Shown: piece by piece, positions 60,168 to 64,000 of the stretch
Layout of the letters: every line of letters begins with the position of its first letter
Position numbering within the stretch: the first letter of the stretch is position 1
Origin: Fimbriimonadaceae bacterium
Lineage (GTDB): Bacteria; Armatimonadota; Fimbriimonadia; Fimbriimonadales; Fimbriimonadaceae
DNA: 64,000 nt
Assembly (NCBI GenBank): GCA_019454145.1
Contig: CP075366.1
Location: forward strand, 2,521,564-2,585,563
Reading direction: 5' to 3'
Notes under the pieces: model-generated
Databases searched by the model: none
The model's input: the letters and a program-made list of their open reading frames with translations, nothing else
Told to the model about the DNA's origin: nothing
Made by a program: the position numbers and the translations under genes

Positions 60168-60232
60168 GCATAGGATCACATTTCTGAGCAGATGACAGTT
60201 CCTTTTTAGCAACCTAACCTGGGTGTGGAAGG

Positions 60233-60238
60233 TAGATT
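60233..60238 (+). promoter_or_regulatory. -10 box (TAGATT) of leaderless AAA ATPase gene
   Basis: TAGATT, 6 bases before the ATG at 60245. Confidence 0.6.
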
Positions 60239-60244
60239 GATTCC

Positions 60245-61744
60245 ATGGATGCAACACGCGAGATTGAAGTACTGATTCGGGCCAAGTACCCGATTCTGTT
60301 TATTTCAAGCTGGGAAGAACGCCGAGTCGAAGACGCGATCAGAAAGGTCTGCGAAAAGCTTAATCGGCAAGTTCATACCTGGAGCGTGACGCAAGGAATG
60401 CAACCAGCCGTCCGGCGGGCGAGCGGGCCAGTGAAAGCAAGTAGTTTGCCCGGAGAACTAGAAGCTTTAGCGCAGATCCACGAAAGCGCGGAGTTTACGG
60501 TCTTTCTTCTAAAAGATTTTCATCCGTATATGAAGGACACTCGGGTGATCCGGTTGCTCCGAGATTTAGCGGCTCGCTTGCGTGGAAAAGCTCAAACTTT
60601 GATCTTGGTTGCGCCTCAATTAGTGTTGCCAGTAGAACTAGAAAAAGACGTCACAGTTTTAGATTTCCCTCTCCCAGAACAAGATGATATTTCTCGACAA
60701 CTCGATAGTGTCATTGCCGCGATGAAAGATGTGCCTAACGTAGATGTGAGCCTCCCCGATGACCTCCGAGAATCAATCGTTCGCAGTGCTCAAGGATTGA
60801 CCGCAGACGAAATAGAGAGTGCTTTAGCTCGGAGCTTGGTCGAAGAAAAGAAACTCACCGTTGACAAAATCATCGAAGAAAAAAAGCAGATTGTCAGCAA
60901 AACCGGAATGTTGGAGTTTTATCCTAGCAGCAGTTCGATGAAAGACGTTGGCGGTCACGACTTGCTCAAAGATTGGCTCGTGAAACGCTCCAAGAGCTTC
61001 ACTGATGCAGCGCGGGATTACGGAATTCCATTCCCCAAAGGAATCCTTATTATCGGGGTTCAAGGTTGCGGTAAATCTCTGGTTGCTAAAGCGGTTGCCA
61101 GTGCCTATAACCTTCCGATGCTCAAAATGGACGTCGGTCGGATTTTTGGTAGTTTAGTTGGTCAGAGCGAACAAAATATGCGCCGCGCTATTAAGATCGC
61201 AGAAAGCCTCGCCCCGTGCGTTTTGTGGATTGACGAGCTAGAAAAAGGATTTGCTGGCATGGGTAGCGGAGTAAGCGATAGCGGAACCACCGCCCGAGTA
61301 TTTTCGACCTTTCTGACCTGGATGCAGGAAAAAACAAAACCTGTTTTCTTGATTGCCACAGGAAACAACGTTCAGCAGCTTCCGCCTGAACTGATGCGAA
61401 AAGGACGATTTGACGAAATCTTTTTTGTTGATCTTCCAGATACCAAGGAGCGAGAAGAGATTTTCCGAATCCACCTCAGTAAACGCAAACGCGATCCGAA
61501 GAAGTTCAAAGTCGCAGAATTGGCGAAGGCTACGGCGGGATTCAGCGGAGCAGAAATCGAGCAGTTGGTCGTAGGTGCGCTCAACCACGCGTTTTTTGCT
61601 GACCGCGAAGTGACGTTCAAGGATATCAAAGAGGAAGCAGAAACTCAAGTGCCGCTTAGCCGGATGATGAGCGAAGACATCACCGCCCTTCGAGAATGGG
61701 CGACTCTCCGGGCTCGCCCGAGCGCAAAACTCGGCGAAGATTAA
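60245..61744 (+). CDS. Ycf46-like AAA+ ATPase
   Basis: 499 residues. An N-terminal degenerate AAA-like domain (about 1-200: [44 protein letters not shown]) is followed by a canonical AAA+ module with Walker [20 protein letters not shown] near 270, Walker [42 protein letters not shown] (sensor and arginine finger region) and [12 protein letters not shown] (sensor 2). This is the layout of Ycf46-type ATPases found in cyanobacteria and other phyla; their role is poorly known. The next gene starts 2 bases after its stop. Confidence 0.88.
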   Translation: MDATREIEVLIRAKYPILFISSWEERRVEDAIRKVCEKLNRQVHTWSVTQGMQPAVRRASGPVKASSLPGELEALAQIHESAEFTVFLLKDFHPYMKDTRVIRLLRDLAARLRGKAQTLILVAPQLVLPVELEKDVTVLDFPLPEQDDISRQLDSVIAAMKDVPNVDVSLPDDLRESIVRSAQGLTADEIESALARSLVEEKKLTVDKIIEEKKQIVSKTGMLEFYPSSSSMKDVGGHDLLKDWLVKRSKSFTDAARDYGIPFPKGILIIGVQGCGKSLVAKAVASAYNLPMLKMDVGRIFGSLVGQSEQNMRRAIKIAESLAPCVLWIDELEKGFAGMGSGVSDSGTTARVFSTFLTWMQEKTKPVFLIATGNNVQQLPPELMRKGRFDEIFFVDLPDTKEREEIFRIHLSKRKRDPKKFKVAELAKATAGFSGAEIEQLVVGALNHAFFADREVTFKDIKEEAETQVPLSRMMSEDITALREWATLRARPSAKLGED

Positions 61745-61746
61745 TC

Positions 61747-62640
61747 ATGGAATGCACGCTGCTCATTGGTGCGGCGGGGCACAGCTGGCGAGACTGGATC
61801 AACCAACAGTCTCACCGAGATTTGATCGTTGCTGATTTAGGGAACTGCGATCACGGCACTCCTGGTCGGGTGAGTCTTTGGCGGGCAGGGAAGCAAATCG
61901 CTTGGCGATTTATTGGCACACTGGATGTTCAGCGCAACCCTATCGCTTGGCTGTCGGCAGTTGGCGAGCTAGCGCAGCAGATGCAAGACGGCGGCATTAT
62001 TCTTTGTGGAGATGCTGGTTCAAACCCAGTAATGCGACACTTATTGTTGAACCTGGCGATGATGGTTCAACCAACCGAAATTCTCGCTCCAGAAAAAACA
62101 GGATTGGAGTTCTGGCCCTGGCCGGTAGGAGCAAAAGCCGTTCCTGTTTCGGCTGGATTCCCAGATTTGGTTCACGAAGCCCAGCGGCGCGCTTTGTGGC
62201 TGAAACTGATTGAAGAATGTTCGGAACATGAAGTGCTATTGAAAGATATTTGTGTGATTGGTTCGCGGCTGGGCAGCGGAACCATGCTGGCAAATCCAGA
62301 TACCAACGATTATTCTGAGATTAGCGGAGACGTTTTGCACCTGGTCACTCAGTCAAAACTTGGCGATGAGGAAATCGCTCGAATGTTGGATCACACTCAT
62401 ACAGCGCGGCTTTCGATGGTTGACCCACGCACCTACCACGGATTAATTTGTAGTTTTGCCCACGAAAGCGGGGATGATTTTGGAATGGGAATTGTTAAAC
62501 GGTTTGACGAATCGCGAGGACTTATGACTATTTTGAACACCGCATTACCCCCCGCTCCGGTGAGAATCTTGAAACTTGGCACCTTCCGCATCGATTCTGG
62601 CGGCAAGGAGGTCGGGTCGCTGGCGCCATGGACGGTATAA
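61747..62640 (+). CDS. Hypothetical protein downstream of the Ycf46-like ATPase
   Basis: 297 residues from ATG 61747 (MECTLLIGAAGHSWRDWINQQSHRDLIVADLGNCDHG); an earlier frame from 61696 overlaps the ATPase gene. Alternating alpha/beta patterns suggest a Rossmann-type N-terminal half (CTLLIGAAGHSWRDWI, RDLIVADLG, GGIILCGDAGSNPVM). No known motif. Closeness to the ATPase gene (gap 2 bases) suggests a functional tie, nothing more. Confidence 0.65.
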   Translation: MECTLLIGAAGHSWRDWINQQSHRDLIVADLGNCDHGTPGRVSLWRAGKQIAWRFIGTLDVQRNPIAWLSAVGELAQQMQDGGIILCGDAGSNPVMRHLLLNLAMMVQPTEILAPEKTGLEFWPWPVGAKAVPVSAGFPDLVHEAQRRALWLKLIEECSEHEVLLKDICVIGSRLGSGTMLANPDTNDYSEISGDVLHLVTQSKLGDEEIARMLDHTHTARLSMVDPRTYHGLICSFAHESGDDFGMGIVKRFDESRGLMTILNTALPPAPVRILKLGTFRIDSGGKEVGSLAPWTV

Positions 62641-62652
62641 CCATAAGTCTGC

Positions 62653-63276
62653 ATGCGCTTATTTATTGTTCGTCATGGCCAAACTGAGTGGAACACCAAC
62701 GGGTTTGCACAAGGGCATTCGAACGTCGATCTTGATGAAACGGGACGGCGGCAAGCTGACCGTTTGATAGCCGCACTGCAAGATCAGAGAATTCAGCGCG
62801 TTTTCAGTAGCGACCTCAACCGGTGCGTAGAAACCGCTCAACCGCTAGCGACTTCGCTCGATTTGGAGTTGGAAATCCGCGAGGATTTACGCGAGCGAAC
62901 CTTCGGTGAATTAGAAGGAGCCCACTACACTGCGATCCGGGCTTGGTTTTCCGCTGAGTCCAGACAACGCGGGTTGGGAGAACACGAGCTTCGACCTGAG
63001 GGTGGGGAGTCCATGAAAGACGTATGGAACCGTCTCGCCCGGATGAACCGAATGTTGGATCGGGCGCGTGAAAACACGGTGATCGTTACCCACGGCGGAA
63101 CAGGCGGTTTGCTGATGGCCCGGTTGATGCGTGGAACAGTTCAGACCGCAAAGAGTTTTCGACTCGAAAATGCTTCGATCACTGAACTCATCCGCCGTCC
63201 AGATGGGTACTGGCAGATGCTGAGATTCTCGGATACCCGGCATTTAAGTGGTTGCCATGAAGAAACTCGCCGCTGA
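62653..63276 (+). CDS. Histidine phosphatase family protein
   Basis: 207 residues. Phosphoglycerate mutase-like fold with MRLFIVRHGQTEWNTNG (phospho-accepting His), VFSSDLNRCVETAQPLA, EIREDLRERTFGELEG and IVTHGGTGGLLM (second His). Substrate unknown; such enzymes act on sugar phosphates or cofactor phosphates. The 3' end overlaps lnt by 20 bases. Confidence 0.9.
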   Translation: MRLFIVRHGQTEWNTNGFAQGHSNVDLDETGRRQADRLIAALQDQRIQRVFSSDLNRCVETAQPLATSLDLELEIREDLRERTFGELEGAHYTAIRAWFSAESRQRGLGEHELRPEGGESMKDVWNRLARMNRMLDRARENTVIVTHGGTGGLLMARLMRGTVQTAKSFRLENASITELIRRPDGYWQMLRFSDTRHLSGCHEETRR

Positions 63277-64000
63277 ATTTGGGCCAGTTGTTCTCTCAGC
63301 GATCATGCTGAGTTTGGCTTTTCCGCCTGCGAATATCTTTTTGCTCGTTTTTATTGCGCTTGTGCCGTGGTTACGCCAACTTAGGGATAGCGAAAGCGGT
63401 TGGCACGCGGCTAAGCGGGGGTACCTGTTCGGATTTCTTTATTTTGGATTTCAAATGTTTTGGCTGTTCCCGTTTGTTTTTCGCTGGACTGGCAACCTAA
63501 CACTTTCTTTACTGCCGTGGGTTGTCAGTGCATTCTTGGCAGGATTCTTCTTTATGCTTTTAGGTTGGCTGCTCAACCGATCCTTCGCTCGAGGATGGTG
63601 GTGGGCAGTGCCGCTGGTCTGGGCAGGAATTGAAGGATTCCGAGCCTACGTTCCGGTTTTGGCGTTCCCTTGGGGCAATGTGAGTCTGCCTTTGTGGCGG
63701 GTTCCAAGCATTGTTCAGCACGCAGCGTGGGGAACAATGTTCTTGGTTTCAGCGTGGGTGATCATCGCAAATCTGATCATCTTGGAACTGATGTATCCCA
63801 AAGAGCAAAAGCCAAATCAGCCAACTGTGTGGAGAATGACCGTGGTGTTCGTCGGGCTGTTGATGTTGAGCACGGCTCGATTCGCAATGCGCCCGGAAGG
63901 GGTCACAAAATCGTTCACTCTTGGTCAGCCAGGGGTTGACATGGCATTTTCACCGCCAGATGTAGAAAAGAAACTTTTGTTAGAAGCGACTCCAGATTTG
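63257..64000 (+). CDS. lnt: Apolipoprotein N-acyltransferase (3' part outside window)
   Basis: 248 codons visible from ATG 63257. N-terminal membrane helices of the Lnt type (FGPVVLSAIMLSLAFPPANIFLLVFIALVPWL; YLFGFLYFGFQMFWLFPFVF; LAGFFFMLLGWLLNR) and RGWWWAVPLVWAGIEGFRAYVPVLAFPWGNVSL before the nitrilase-like domain, which lies beyond the end. Lnt adds the third acyl chain to lipoproteins in the inner membrane, consistent with the lipoproteins in this window and with a two-membrane cell. Confidence 0.88.
   Translation, partial: MKKLAAEFGPVVLSAIMLSLAFPPANIFLLVFIALVPWLRQLRDSESGWHAAKRGYLFGFLYFGFQMFWLFPFVFRWTGNLTLSLLPWVVSAFLAGFFFMLLGWLLNRSFARGWWWAVPLVWAGIEGFRAYVPVLAFPWGNVSLPLWRVPSIVQHAAWGTMFLVSAWVIIANLIILELMYPKEQKPNQPTVWRMTVVFVGLLMLSTARFAMRPEGVTKSFTLGQPGVDMAFSPPDVEKKLLLEATPDL

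Noticed and set aside
1-64000. CRISPR arrays, insertion sequences and rRNA genes
   Set aside because: No regular spaced repeats, transposase motifs or rRNA-like sequence were seen.

Overview
The window looks like the chromosome of a free-living bacterium with two membranes. I see apolipoprotein N-acyltransferase, several lipoproteins and five proteins with PEP-CTERM sorting tails. The gene mix (RNase J, RmuC, PEP-CTERM proteins, a TIGR03790-type protein, many leaderless genes) suggests Armatimonadota, perhaps Fimbriimonas-like. That placement is an inference; the window holds no rRNA. Genes are dense on both strands, GC is moderate, and no CRISPR array or insertion sequence was seen.

Layout. 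1-4837: partial methylisocitrate lyase, RmuC, a lipoprotein, and a BlaI/BlaR1-like regulator-protease pair behind two visible operators. 4918-8489: a UvrA split cleanly into two genes with two small MGMT/ATL-like genes between the halves. 8566-23640: housekeeping and metabolic genes (RNase J, TlpA-like thioredoxin, AraC regulator, YchF, M48 protease, a marC-deoC-ALDH16 operon, methyltransferase, RlaP-like nucleotidyltransferase, cupin, a cysteine-rich protein). 23684-38411: an integrated element of about 14.7 kb in the 3' end of tRNA-Gln(UUG), bounded by a 30-bp direct repeat. It carries a tyrosine integrase, a Rep_trans/MobT-like protein, a Cro/C1-type regulator, a DUF2130 protein and a six-gene operon. 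That operon holds a 5'-nucleotidase, two poorly known proteins, a type III-like Mod methyltransferase, a membrane coiled-coil protein and a Res helicase-nuclease with a HEPN-like R-x5-H motif near its C-terminus. 38547-64000: M24 peptidase, RNase III, aminotransferases, FecCD permease, TIGR03790 protein, Ogt, Maf, nucleoside and methylthioribose salvage, CoA transferase, HisC, M20 amidohydrolase, enolase-superfamily epimerase, a SARP-like regulator, two paralogous PEP-CTERM proteins, a Ycf46-like AAA ATPase and the start of lnt.

Two parts look like possible undescribed systems. The first is the uvrA1-atl-atl-uvrA2 operon, which would join alkyl-damage recognition to nucleotide excision repair with a UvrA made as two polypeptides. 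The second is the island operon, which couples a restriction-modification pair to a nucleotidase and extra membrane and HEPN-like parts, as expected of a layered anti-phage system. A third window-wide pattern is a TANNNT box 6 (sometimes 7) bases before the start codon of at least 17 genes, which implies that leaderless mRNAs are common here. The clearest island starts instead have Shine-Dalgarno sequences.
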